Assembly: GCF_003073045.1 (NCBI RefSeq) | Contig: NC_037597.1 | Coordinates: 4,646,717-4,710,716, forward strand | Reading direction: 5' to 3' | Length of the DNA: 64,000 nt | DNA from: Pomacea canaliculata | Taxonomy: Eukaryota > Mollusca > Gastropoda > Architaenioglossa > Ampullariidae | Shown: one piece after another, positions 1 to 32,481 of the stretch | Numbering within the stretch: position 1 is the stretch's first letter | Layout of the letters: each line of letters opens with the position of its first letter | Notes under the pieces: model-generated | Told to the model about the DNA's origin: nothing | The model's database searches: none | What the model saw: only the letters and a program-made list of their open reading frames with translations | Position numbers and translations under genes: made by a program

Positions 1-109
1 GATTGAATCGCAGCTTCAAACATTGTCGTGGATGAATAACAAAAAAAAAGAGAGTAATAAAGTAGCATATCCAACTACATAGTGAACTTGCAAGGTCATG
101 CAGACTCAC

Positions 110-3100
110 CTTCAGCAAATGGATATGCTCTGTTGACTCCAGTGAGTAATGCCCCCATCATTTTGCTGTCCATTTCTTTTTTCTTTACATACATCTAAGA
201 CCAAAATGGAATTATCAGGAAAATTGTGTAAACAGTTGTCTGAAGTTACCTCTAAAGAAAATTGAACAACCTTTTTAAAGAACTGAGAATTAACTGACCC
301 AGCTAAGCAGTTGTCTAGAGCAGATTTTCTCGTTTAAAGGAAATGAACCATCAATGCATGTATAGCAGAGGCTAAGTGGTTTGACAAATAAGAACAATAC
401 TACTGCTCAGAGATACAGGATTCTAAATTACATGTATTACAAGATCCTTTGTGGTTTAGAGAAGTGTAAAAATGTAATACACAAACAGAAGAAACTGTGA
501 ACAAACCTTAAAAAAACTAAAATATATGGTGATCAATTTTGTGGCAAGAATATGATCTTTGCTGTTAAGCTTGATCTGGTTCAGGAAGCACATTGCATAA
601 TACCTGCACTCAAAAAAATAATTTGAACAATAAAAATTAACATACAATCTTTATCTCAAAACACACATACTTAATGTGAAGAGATTCGGCATGAAATACA
701 AAAATTTTTATTACTGGTGAAGGATTAAAGTCGTTGAATTAAATGTTAATCTTTTTTTTTTTGGCTGGAGTGAAACCTTTTTGTGCAGCTTTATTGGTCT
801 TGTTTTCAGATTTGTAAGGAATAACATTACCATTAGCCATGTTTATGACCCAAAGAACACAGACATGACATGCATATAATTAGCTTTTATTGACAGAATA
901 CTAACTGTGCACGCTGTGAGATGCCAGGTCTGTAGATAAGTCGTTCAACCTCTGCGACAATCACCTGCTGCATGTTTGGATGCTGCTCCACTGTTTAAAT
1001 GTTTAACAAAATTATCAACTCCTTTATTTACTTTGTATAACAATGATAAATAAGTCTTTTTTTTAAACAGCAGATTAGTCTGATTCAGTCAACTATGTAA
1101 CACTGATACTGTACAGAAGTTAAAAAACAATTCAACAAATCATTCACGAGGACTAAAGTTTGTACTCTTACAGTATTCCCAGTTCATGCAGATTCTCCCA
1201 TATTTCTGATAATGGCAATTTGATACACATATTATAATGCTTTTCTTTGTTATTTTCACTTTTAACTTGGTCATGCTTGCTTATTCTGAAATTGTTGAAG
1301 ATTTATAGGGGAACTAACTCTTCAGGTTAGAGCAATCAATCAAGACATTTGTACCATGATAGACAAAGGCACTCTTTTAAAATGTACTTTTTATGTTTTT
1401 GAAAATGATTCCTGTAAGATGGTGCAATAAAGCAATAACAGTTGGTCACAAGAATCTTACTGTTATAAACTCAGGACTTCTAAAAAAAAAAAAACGCCAT
1501 TAATGAAGCACAGTTGACTGATGCACAATGGAAAAGAGAAAACAATGAACAAGGCCTGGTCATTTCAATCAAAAACCATTGTCCCAGCTACACTTATAGC
1601 CAAATAGACCCTGGCCTGACTAAAACACCTTGTAAGACCACATCATTCCGAACATTGAAAGCTGAATTGACCCAAGACTTGATTTGTCCTTTTGGGTTAG
1701 ATTGATTAGACCAGGGGAGCCTAACGTACAGCCCACGCAGGTGCCACATCTGGCCTGCTCATTTTAACCAGAGAATTTCATTAACAAGATAATTTCATTT
1801 TTAATGCCACGATTCTGGCAAAACCACCATATTCTGGCCTCTGAGATTTTACGTCGTGTCCAATGCAGCCCTCGGGTGAGAAAAGTTTGGGCACCACTGG
1901 ATCACACTTTCATTGCTGGGAGATAATGTCATTATGGGGCTGATTTGAACCAGGCAAGTGGAGCTATATGGTATGGGTTGAGATGACTGCTGACTAAACG
2001 ATCACAAGCTGTCTCTTTCAAAATAAACTTATTTATTTTATGTGATTTCTGCAGAAAATCAAACTAATGGGTCTACTCTGAAATGTAATTTAGTTTTTTA
2101 AATGCAACTTATATATATATAGATCGTAGCACAAACTGTTAGTCATAAGTCAAGTTGGGGAGGTCATAATAGTGATGACATGTATATAGCAAAACACGTC
2201 CACAAAAAATATTTAGGTTGTAACATAAAAAGTCTTAAAAAGGAGGTCTTACTGTTTATACAAAAAGGAGCTATCAACATTTATTCTCCTGGATACAATA
2301 AGAATGCTACATCACTGATGTGTATACTCATCAATGATGGTATTTGCAATTATCCTAAACAGCTGTTAATTAACATACCAAGTACTGTCCCTACCCCTGA
2401 TTTCCAAATGGTATCATAGAATTCTATGTAAAACCATTTTGCTTTCTTTCTAAACTTCCTTTTAGCCCTGATAGATCCCTTGCAACTTGTCTATACACAA
2501 AACTTGTAAAAGCTACAAAAATTATTTCTAGTATCATCATCCAAATCACAGACCCAGCCGTATCAGGAGATAGGAGGCATGTGATGCCAGTTTGTAGTCG
2601 GGATCTCCAAGCTTGTTTATTACTTTTGTGAGGAGTACCTAAACACCAAAAAGACCAATATAAACCAAACACATTAGAAACAAAAGTACATGGATGACAA
2701 CATACACACAAGATCTAATTACATTGTAATACCACAATAAAAAAAATCATTTATCTAAACAAACAACAGTCAATAGGATAAAATGACTCCAATAATCTAA
2801 AAACGCAGAGACCACTTACATTTTCTTGTTCTGGTTTTTCCATCAGCAGGTAATGCATGGTGTCTGAGGAAGTCACAATAAGCACATCAGCATTAGATAA
2901 ATGTGAATTCTTTAAACCAAAAATCTCCCCCACCCCAAAATAAACAAAACAAAAAAACAAACAAGCAAAAACAACCCCACCTACCTATGACATTATAAAT
3001 ATGCTACTTAGCCTTCTCATCTTTCACTACAAAGATAAAAAAGAAAATTAACATTACCTAAAGCTTTTCGTTTTGGAGCCAGGATAGTGTCAAATGACAT

Positions 3101-6100
3101 TACCTGCAAAAGTAAAGAAACAGCTATAGTCAAATAAAAATCACAATGAAAGTCTTTATTTAGTTGACCACAACAGACTGCACTCACTGGAGATCCACCA
3201 TAAAAAAGGTAATAAAAAGACATTTTCAACAACATAATAGTCATTCACCTCAAACCTATATAAACGCTTGATAGCCTTCAACAGAATTTATTTAATTCAA
3301 TCATGATGGTGTCACACTATGCTGAGGTCATAAAATTCAAATTTGTCTTTGTACTCAAGACCAAGCAGGTGTATAAGGAAAGAAGACTGCTAGATTGAAA
3401 AGCTGAATAAATTTTCTACAGCGATACTTTCCTTGAAATTTATTTCTTGTTGAATGAAAAAATGTTGGCACCAAAGAAGAAACAAGAATTTATATTTTCT
3501 AGTTCTCAGCTAAGACGATGCAGGTGTATAGCCTGAAGATGAAAATTATTCTTTAACATTGCATGAAGATGAAGTTTTTTTTAACTAACCAAGAATCAGC
3601 TCAAAAGAGATTCTGGAAATTGCAATATGTTGTGACGGTAAGTTATACAATATTAAGCATCCTTAAATGCTGGGACAGTGTCTCCCCTGACCTTGAAGTG
3701 ACCTTTTTATTTACAACAGATATAATTAAAAGAAAAAATTAAGCAAGTCATACACTGAAGGTAAGAACAGGCATTCTATAATTTTTTCTTTTTGTGAGGA
3801 AATTTATAGTGATACTTTTTAATTTTTTAAAGTTATGCAATGTGCTCTCAGTATGGTTGTTAAACTATAAAAAGAAGCCCACTTACATCAAGAGCAGCAA
3901 CAAAAGCTGAGTATTTCTCCTTCAGAACAGCTTCAACATACCACGATAAAAGTTTTTTATCAACTGCATCCTTGTTCCCACCACATGTACTCCACACTTT
4001 GTCTAGAGGACGCTGAAAGATTCCCATAAACAAACTCCATATATATCATGGTTATATCTTTCTACCCACAGAGCTTTTATATTTTTGAATAACTTGGGTG
4101 GATTAATATACACTATATATACATCAAACCACAAAATACATAATCTACAACTCACAAGATAAGGATGTAATTGGGTTTAAAACTACAAGCAGACATTTTT
4201 TTGAAAGATTTGTTTCCAAACATTATGACATTCATGTGTAACATGGCATCACTTATTACTTCAACACTATGTTCAATTCTTTAGAAGAAAATGAAATGCA
4301 AATGAATGAGTGGATCCCTTACAGCATCAAAAGCAATCAACTTGCGATCACTAGGCAACAGACTTGACATCAATTCTTTTAGCGTATCTGAAAAAAAAAT
4401 CAGTTTATAATGAAATCTGCAATAAAATCAAACCTTATAGTGCCTACAATAAAAATTTAAAACAAATGTCAGCATTCAAAGAAATTAGTGCCTTCCAAAT
4501 GTCCAAGCAGGCTAGTGCACGCATCCTAACCCACCACTGTCTATGAATTTTATATCAATAGTTGTGTACATAATGTAAGTACATCTATAAAATGCTAAAA
4601 TATAGAAAAAAATATACCTGCTGCCATCATTGCTTCACGTTTTCCTTTTTTGTGCACCATGGCAACTAATGAGTCAAGGGCTGAAAGACTGTGCACAGGT
4701 GATTCTTCTACTTGCAGTGTCAAAGCAGCCATTTTGTCAGAAAGTGTACCAGATGTCAGCACAGTTTTTAGCCATTGGGAATCTGACCTCTTTTTATGCT
4801 CCCTGCCTGTAAAAAAAAAACAACTCAAAACTATACTATAACTATTTTGGCTACTGACAATGTGGTTTTGCATTTGCTGAGTTTCCTAAAAGATGATTAT
4901 CAAGAATAGCTATCATTCTTTATTTACTTAATTCAGAAAATTGTTGGCTGATTTTATTTAGTTAAAATATATTTAAAAAATCACTAAAAAAGAATCATTT
5001 GTAATTGAAGATTAATGTACAATGTTTAATAGCTGAACTTGTAAAGCACATTTCTCAGCCAGAAGGTGGGCTAAATATGCTGTGTATGAAAGACTACAAA
5101 TGAATCAACAGTTAACCATACAGGCAACAGCAAATAAATGAAAAAAATGGATGCAAACTGAGGACAACATAATCATAAATGAAGTGCATGGACAAAGATA
5201 AGCACTGCATTATATAAGGTATTTCTTAAAAATGGTGGACAATGAGGCCAGATTTGAAAGGTTCAAGCACAGCCATAGAAAGAAGGGCAGAGAATTTGAA
5301 GTGGTGGGGCCATAGAGGGAGATCTGAAAAATTTCTTGTTTGATGTCTACTGCATTACCGAAAAATATTGACATCAGCAAAAAACAATGTAAACTGCATA
5401 CAAAATTCAATTTATTTTGAAAAAAATGGGGTGATATGAGAATACTCGCTCTCACTTCCTTGAGGCAATTCAAAATATATTTATTTAGGAATGAAAGATT
5501 ATTTTTATGAATTGAAAAAAGCTTTGAATGCAGCATACACTGTAATAATCATTGGGCAGAACAAGGAAATGTGTAAGTTTTACTTTGTCCACTAATCAAA
5601 AGTTGTAAACAATCTACTTACGCTCCTTGTATAAAGTAACTTCCCTTTCCAGAATTTGTGCAGCAAAGTTCCGAGCTGTCTGGATCAGATCATATTTTGC
5701 AGGCTTCTCGTTTACCAATTTCTATAAATGATAAAGGCATACTCTGACAAAGGCTATCACATCTTTACACATCAATTAAAAAGGTAGTAGTTTAATAACA
5801 GACTGCACATTAAGTCACTAAGAAATAAGCTGTGCCTTAGGCAATGATCAACGGTCACACAAATGTCAGATCCATCTACAACATACCTGACTATCTAGCC
5901 ATGAGTCCCCTGGTTTGAACAACAGGTATGAGCGACTTTCTGGAGATTTCAGATGGTGTGTCAAACTTTCTTCGTCACTTATAGTAGTGCTGGTAACATC
6001 AGCATGCTGTACTTTATATTTATTCTTTTCCTGTCGTCGTGCCTTTTCTGAAGTGCCAGTTTTACTTTTACTGGAGGCTTGTTCTGCTTCACTGTCTCTG

Positions 6101-8083
6101 CTTTCATTGTTGTCGACCTCAGACTTCTGCTGTTTTGCCTCCTTTTCCTTGCTTCTGGTATACATAGAATAACTTTTGGTCCCAAAAATAATGTTCTCAG
6201 ACAAAATTATTAGTTGATGTTCATTTTTCAAAGACTAGCCTCCAAAATTCTTAAACCCTCTTGAAAAACATGTAAACAAAATTATTCTTAAAATCTCAAG
6301 TACTGCCTATTAAACTGACAAGTTTTCAAAGACCAACCCATTTTGATTCAAACGACAAAGTTTATAAACTAATCTGAGCAAAATTTCCACAACCTTTCTT
6401 CAAATGCTACAAGTTTTCAAACATCTATATTCTGACTTGTATACATAAATGAGAGGAAAGAGACAGATAGAGAAACAAACTCATTTTAAGAAAGAAGAAA
6501 CTAGCACTGGCCGAAGCCCCAGTGTTATAGGTGTTTATGTACTACAATCATATCTCAGATTAGATAAATATTTGGAGGGCTCTTTACTCACAGTTTGTGG
6601 ACTGAAATCTTATTATAAACTGAATTCAGTTATTTAAACTAAAAGGAGATTATGCATTTATTTATGGTTTAAGCTCTTGATAGCAAGAGACAACAAGAGT
6701 TGGAGTTACACAAGGTGTAAAATGTAAAGAGCAAGACACATTTATGAAACTAGAATGGAGAAACCATACTTTTTTCCTTCTATGACATCAGGTCTGTGTT
6801 TTTTTATTCCAAGCTGTTCAATGAAATCACGAAGCTGAAATCAAACAAAAATTGGTAGCAGGAGGTCTGGTAGGTGGTACTATATACAAATTACACTCCT
6901 TGACATTACTGACAACAAAAGCTATTCAAAAAAGTTCAGCTTACTTTTCAGAAGACAGATACATTTGAAAGCAAACTGTATGTAAAAATATTTTAAAGTG
7001 ATGAAAAAAGCAAAACAATAACACTAATGCATACTAAATAACACCAACACTAAAAACAGCTTATTTTATTTACTGACTTCATCCTTTTTGATAGGATCTG
7101 CCTCCCAGTCATTTGCTGCATCCAGGTCCAGATCTTCAGCCTCTTCATCCTCCCCAAGACCCTCCAGAAGCTGCAGATCTTCCTGCCAAAGCATACATGA
7201 TTCTTGGTTCAATAGTTAACCCACTTAGTGCATTTTAGTGGTTTTAGTCTCATTAATAAAAGTTCAAATTTGATACTTCTACTTTAATCAAGATGATTGA
7301 TGGAATAAAACTTCTGCTCCTTGGCAAAAAATATCCACTATCTTTAGACCATTAGTGAACAGTTAAAATTTCTTGGTAACACCAAGTATGAAGGCCATAT
7401 TTACCAATAATTCAAAAGGTTTAGAGAACTTACGATCAACCTCTACCCCTAAATTTCTCCATCTCATCATCTGATCTGGACTCTGTTACTATTTTCTTCT
7501 TGTGTATGAGATTGTTTATGGCGATAAAGACTAAGATCTATTTTATGTTAATTTTAGAACCCAGGCAGCATGAATTTACTGGACACATGAACTATCACTA
7601 CAGAAAATAAAATAATAATATAAATATTTGTCATTTACCACATAATAATAAATGCGTGATTTGTATAGCGCATACTCGCAGCGAGCTCTTAGCGCTTGAG
7701 ACAAGAACGTGGACAACATACGAAGGAACGGAAGGACGAACAGTACTGATGAGTAATCAAAGAGGAATAGATAAAAATGAAAGAAGAATCAAGTAATAAG
7801 AACGAAGAGTGTCGTGATTCAGCAAAGCAAGACGAGTAGGGAAGTAGCAATAAACGGGAATTAAGGAGGATAGGGTTTCAAAGTAGCTTTCTGTGGACTG
7901 TTGTGTTCTCTCACAAATATTTTGCAGAAAATATATTTTTTACTAGCCAATAATTAATATTTTACAGAGGAAAAAGCAAACTGTGTGATCGGTGTTTTGC
8001 AAAATTTTATCTATTACCTTGGTTCCGCCAAGTTCTTGAATTAGAGAGAAACTTAGTTCACCGCGTGTTTCACTGGAAGCCAT
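110..8083 (-). CDS. CEBPZ: CEBPZ (CCAAT/enhancer-binding protein zeta, Noc1/Mak21 family), 5' part of gene
   Basis: Nucleolar factor for 60S ribosome assembly (Noc1/Mak21 family). Fourteen exons join in frame from the ATG at 8083: 8018-8083, 7078-7182, 6770-6834, 5887-6154, 5622-5721, 4618-4806, 4323-4387, 3887-4012, 3058-3103, 2820-2863, 2554-2638, 906-990, 507-603, 110-194, about 475 codons. Recognisable blocks in order are an acidic N-terminus, FKPGDSWLD, WLKTVLTSGTLSDKMAALTL, LLPSDRKL, VINKLGDP, EQHPNMQQVIVAEVERLIYR, YYAMCFLNQI and ALLTGVNRAYPF, all in CEBPZ order with human-like spacing. The CBF/Mak21 domain and C-terminus lie beyond base 1. Exon 2 must use a GTCAGT donor, because the GTAAAT three bases further on gives an in-frame stop. 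Exon 11 uses GTCTGT. The gene starts 192 bp from the glycogen phosphorylase start, on the opposite strand. Orthology is very likely; single splice sites could shift by a few bases. Confidence 0.94.
1712..1902. mobile_element. Probable decayed hAT-type MITE in a CEBPZ intron
   Basis: About 190 bp starting CCAGGGGAGCCTAACG and ending GTTTGGGCACCACTGG. The ends are imperfect inverted repeats, with subterminal GCCC-type blocks typical of small hAT elements. No clear target duplication is seen. Confidence 0.5.
7630..7880. repeat. Probable interspersed repeat in CEBPZ intron 1
   Basis: The ATAATAATAAATGCGTG / TTGTATAGCGC start followed by a GC-richer segment stands out from the AT-rich intron. A similar TTTGTATAGCGCC block recurs near 33,525. 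The family is not identified. Confidence 0.35.
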
Positions 8084-8275
8084 GTTTACGCTAGGAATGT
8101 CGCTGCGATTAGAGTTGTCTAACGTTGGAACATGGCGCGCCCTCTGAAGGTGATGACCCCAAACATGACAACCTTGAGAGTCAAGGTTACCTGTGTCGGC
8201 TGTATTTGGGTCAACAGCTCGAACACTGATTCCTAACAGCAGTTACCTTCAGGACCAGCTAACTGCACAGCAATC
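8084..8275. promoter_or_regulatory. Shared bidirectional promoter region between CEBPZ and glycogen phosphorylase
   Basis: Only 192 bp separate the divergent start codons, so both 5' UTRs and the core promoter must lie in this gap unless non-coding first exons exist. It has no TATA box. An AAC-ATGG-CGCGCC block near 8130 resembles a YY1-type site (ATGGCG core), which is common in TATA-less housekeeping promoters. The function is inferred from position. Confidence 0.6.
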
Positions 8276-27827
<19,552 letters not shown>

Positions 27828-30304
27828 ACTTCTACAGTATTAGTGCTGCGAAAGTCTCTTATACCTGTTTCGTATGCCCCTTCTAAACGAAGGAGATGAG
27901 GGTTAATGAAGAGTACAGAAGAGAGTCTAGGGTGCTTGTTTAGCGTTGAAGCTGCCTTTTCAAAAGCGACTCAACCTTTCCGTGATTTTTATTACAGGCC
28001 TTGACATCTGAAATAAGTGTATGTTTCAGAAATAATTTTGTGTAGTAACTGTCCCAGTCATTTTGGTGTTCACAACCCTTAGCAGTTACTTGGCTATGCA
28101 GCCACAAGACTTGAATATGGTAGTTTTTGCTTTAAATTTGTGTTCCAGTCAGTCAAGGAGTGACTCTACAGCCAACTCAAAGTGTGTTTGTTTGTATTTT
28201 TTGAACTGTGGGTGCATTCTTGGAGAATGCTAGTTAATGATAATCTAAAGGTGTTACCAAAGCAAAGTGCTACTGTACCTGGGGACATGCATTTTTTCAT
28301 AAAAGTCTTTGTGTTCTTCAATATTTTTCCATGCATTGATGATAGATCTGTCACCGTGTGGTTTTCTTACAAGTATCGAAGTAAAAATGCTTACTTTAAT
28401 ATCTGCCATTGGGTTTACCTTAAGTTTTAACAAACTTTGTACCCCTAACCAAAGCCCATTCCTCCCAAGTTAGAGACCTCAAGTGTTTGGATTTTGGTAA
28501 TGTAATCATGTCTTTTTATTTATCACCCTTGTGACAATGTATGCTGATGTGATACGTGAAAGTGCACATTTATTCCAATAGAAATTTCTTTAGAAAAATA
28601 TATGCTGTGATTGTTGCACTAAGAAAAGTAATCAGTGGCCATTGCTCTGGTACAAACATACATCAGCTCAATCCATTTTGAAGAACATCAAAACGAAAAT
28701 CCTGTGATGGAATATTTGTTGGTCATTGTGCACAGAAATGGATGTCATATATTTTTTGGGTGTACTGACACCAGGTGTCTTGGCGATATGACCTGAATGC
28801 TGAAGCTTATGCTCATAGTAAGCAAGAACAAACCATAAGCTTAGCTGCAGTGGATGTGCATTCAAAAAAAAGCATTTATTTTTCTCTTGATGATTTTTTT
28901 TTTTTTTTGTGTGTATACCTTTTACCCTCACTGTGCTCATTTCGAGAAAAACCGACTTCCCATTACTGCATTTTTTATATTTTTCTGTATGAAGGGTCAT
29001 GTAACACAACAGCAAGCATAAGAAGGGTAAAATGAATCATCACAAGTCGTCTTTCTGTGTATTGTCTGTAATAAGCTGGATTCAGATGTTTCAATTAAGT
29101 CAAATGATGTGTTAAAAGTCCAACATCTGCATCCTATGTGAATGTGACAAGCAAAACTGGACCAGATCTATACAAACCTAGATTTACTTCAGTAGGTTTG
29201 AGAAGTTATGGAGGGAAGTCTCTTACTCAAAATAACAAAATTCTTCCGAAAGAAAATAGGACGTTGTTTTGTGACTGAATTAGCTGGCGATAAACAGCAT
29301 TCAGGTGTGCACAGCTAGCAAACATTCCTCCCTCATTATTTAGGGATTTGTTTGCAGTATATTCTTGTGTTTGTTCCTTACTGGGCAATGCTCAGAGTTG
29401 AGTTTTAGATATTAAGAAATACATTTATTGAGTTAGCTCTACTCCCTTGATGTGCATGGACATGTACACTGACATACCATGTGTGGAGTTAAATACAGAT
29501 ACATCGTAAGAAATTTTTTTCCACGTTTCTGGGGTGGGGAAAAGGGGTAAATGTGAAGTAGTTCTTACTGGCACAAGTATATGTCTTAAGGGACATGAAA
29601 TTATGTTTGCACAAGAGCCTTTGCACAAATTTTCACAAATCAGCCTTAGCAGGTCTGTTTGCACACTGTGTCTAGAATTTCTTTAGGACAAGCTGTATAT
29701 AATATTAATGATAATAAGCTAAAAAACCAGTTTGATCACTTATTAATGGCTTGCAGACCTTTGCTGATAGCAACGCTGAAATCTAGGTTCTTGTTTTTTA
29801 TTTTGAAAAGTCAAAAATGCTTTTTGCTTGATCAAATGTTAATCAGAGAGTAGATATAGTTGCTGCTTTTTTGCACTTCGAAATTTATTTTCAGCACGGT
29901 CTTTATATTAATTGGTATTAGTACTGGTAAACTGATGTGTGGAGGCAAGGGTGACCTTAACATTTAGGCTTTCTTTTGTGCAGTGGACCTAATCTCCCAG
30001 TCCTATTCAAAATCATTACAATTTTGTCCACAAAATATGTGACTGGCATTGGGATAGGAGTGTTGGTTACTATTCAGAAACTCCATTCAGTGCCACTGAG
30101 CTTTTTTTGTGTCTCAAGTGTGATATGTTTACAGCGTGGTGTAATGAGTTCTGAGCCAGAAAAAGCTTTTACCTGGTCTTAGCCCAAGGTGGATGTACTT
30201 ACGATCAGTACATCTACTGAGGATTCCTACCTTTAGAGACCAGAATGTTGTTTGGCCTTTAAGTTTGCCTATAGTTTGTTGTTCATTATTCTTGCGACAA
30301 TAAA
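27828..30304 (+). other. Presumed 3' UTR of glycogen phosphorylase
   Basis: About 2.5 kb of AT-rich sequence without a convincing ORF follows the stop. The first canonical AATAAA I find is at 30299-30304, which could be the polyadenylation signal. A shorter transcript using a variant signal is possible. Confidence 0.4.
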
Positions 30305-32481
30305 GTATGCACATGTTTGGCCTATGTGTTAGCATGAATCATGGCAGCAGAATGTGGATTTACAACTGAGAGGAGGCAGTTAAACTTTGGAAAAAAAAGG
30401 TGGGATGGAGGGTAAATGGTACAACATAAGACGGCAAAATCCTCACTGAGGGAATGCAATGCTTAGACGAAACCAGAGGCAGTGCAAGATATGTTTTGTA
30501 TGTGTGAATGCGATTAGGCAAGAGACCAGCACTGACGTCAGAAGAGTATCTTGCCAATTTTGCGTTTTTCCCTCCTTAACGTAGCTTGCATTCAAATTTC
30601 GTGTGAAAAAGTTATGAATGTGCCTGTGGTGTTTAAGGATGCTGTTAGCTCCCTCAAGATGAGAAAAAGCCGTTGAAATGCCTCCGTACCCGTTTGCTTC
30701 ACTCCAAATGTGTAGAGTCCCTTTACGCGAAAGCAGAAAAAATTCATTTCTAATGCAAATCTTCAAATTTCCAATTTTTCTTAGCTGCTTAGAAATTCAT
30801 TGCGAGTGAACGCATACTAATTGCACTGTCACGTCTCATTATTGTACTGTCACACTGAAAATAAGATTGACGAGGAAGGGAACCAGCGTTGCCAGGGTGA
30901 TACCCTTGCGCCTGGGTAGCTATGGGCAATCCGTGTCACAGAGTTACATAGATCATAGAAGTCTGTGCTCTGTGCACTCGGTCCAGATGAAAGGAAGAGT
31001 GGAGAGGAGGGGATGTTTACAGTGAGATAACCACCGTGGTGTTGTCTGTCGCTGAGAGCCTCCTTGTCTTTCACATAACATAGAGGGCATCCTCTTCAAA
31101 AATTGTTTAGAATTTTTTTTTTAATTTCTCATTGGGAGTCACCAAGGAGTGACTATCCTATAAGTGGCAAATGAGAAACGATTTTCATAACAACGAGAAA
31201 GATACACTGAATGCCATACTCTGCTTTATGTTATGTTACTGCTGATAATTATTGCCGGCAGATCACATCGAGTTTTGAGCTGTCTTTTCCTTCACAACTC
31301 CCTAACCCCGTACACTGCTCCCCACAATAACTTCATGAAGACTTATTACCGAGTATTATTCACTCTCAATCTTTCCGAGTTGTGAAACTGTCGCAGACCA
31401 GAAGCGCATAAAGAAATCCGTTACGCCAACAATACTTCATTCAAACTGTTGGACTGTGTAGTCTGCATGAATGACGGAAACCTCAATACACTCGGAACTG
31501 AGGTCTGAACTGGTGGTCAAAACATTCTTTTCCCCTGGCACTGCCTCGCAGGGCGTTTCTTCTTTCACATTTTATTGCTGACGGAGGCGGACAATCGAGA
31601 GATATATTCATGATCGACATGCCGACACAGAAAAGATTTTTAATGTTTTTATTTCTTTTATATATATCTTGCTCGCTGCGATCACCGGCGTTCTTAATGT
31701 GGTCCCAGGCTAGAGAAAGCCTCGGTACCTTCCCACTGGATCTGACAGACGACAGTGAGCCACCGTTCAGAAGACAAGTCCAGAAAAGGTGCGTTTGGCT
31801 AGTTTCAGTCGGCCAGGTGCGTGACGTGCTGTCGCTGATGTCTGGTACAAGCACATCTACCTGGAAACGTCACTCAAGTAAGTGCATAGGTCGTCAGTGT
31901 GATGAACCACGAAAAGGACTGAAAAATGATAAGGTATAAGAGTCGGACATGGGACAGTAACCAACAATAATAATGAATTGATATTGCAATGACAAACAAA
32001 TAACGAGACAGACCGAAATATCCTGTCTGACAGAAAGTAAGACAGAATGACATAGACATTTAAAAAGGAAAATGATTCTGCTGTATAAATAGGATACCAA
32101 AGCTGAATGATACGGGTACTTGTGACAAATACAAGATGCAAGGCTGACCACTGACCGGACTCCTGTGATGTTAAACTCGACGATGAAGCTGAGACACACA
32201 GACTTCACCAAACCTGTCTCTTGAAGAACGTAGGGCAAAGCTATCTCGGTTAAACACGTGGAGCAAAGCTATCTCGGTTATGAAAGCTTCAAGAGGAAAG
32301 ACAGGAATGAGAATACTCCAACTGACAAAGATATATAATACAATAACAATTATATCAACAGCAAGTAAAAGATGGCGAATGAAGATGGGCAGAAGTGCTA
32401 AGATTATTTTATCAGCTGTGGCATTGTTGTTGGTCTCGGAGTGGTTCTGACATTGCGTGAGTCGTGTTGGCTGCGCTGCAG
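30305..32481. other. Intergenic region before the cyclic-nucleotide-binding gene
   Basis: No gene is recognised with confidence. The one ORF of note, at 31610-31939, is described separately. The rest shows no splice-joinable conserved coding blocks. A promoter or upstream exons of the next gene may be here. Confidence 0.4.
31610..31939 (+). CDS. Unrecognised ORF with hydrophobic N-terminus; possible 5' exon
   Basis: A 109-codon ATG ORF. Residues 9-20 (RFLMFLFLLYIS) form a hydrophobic, signal-like stretch. A good donor, TCAA|GTAAGT, lies at 31878/31879. Splicing it to 32482 (phase 1) would enter the reading frame that ends in METVLPWLQRRSQ, so it could be an upstream exon of the cyclic-nucleotide-binding gene. 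The family does not usually begin with a signal-like segment. I recognise no domain. It may be chance. Confidence 0.2.
   Translation: MIDMPTQKRFLMFLFLLYISCSLRSPAFLMWSQARESLGTFPLDLTDDSEPPFRRQVQKRCVWLVSVGQVRDVLSLMSGTSTSTWKRHSSKCIGRQCDEPRKGLKNDKV

Noticed and set aside
2180..2419. 79-residue plus-strand ORF
   Set aside because: No recognisable motif, lies in a CEBPZ intron, and has AT-rich intron composition.
7072..7078. GTAAAT as donor of CEBPZ exon 2
   Set aside because: It leads to an in-frame stop at the start of exon 3; GTCAGT three bases earlier joins in frame.
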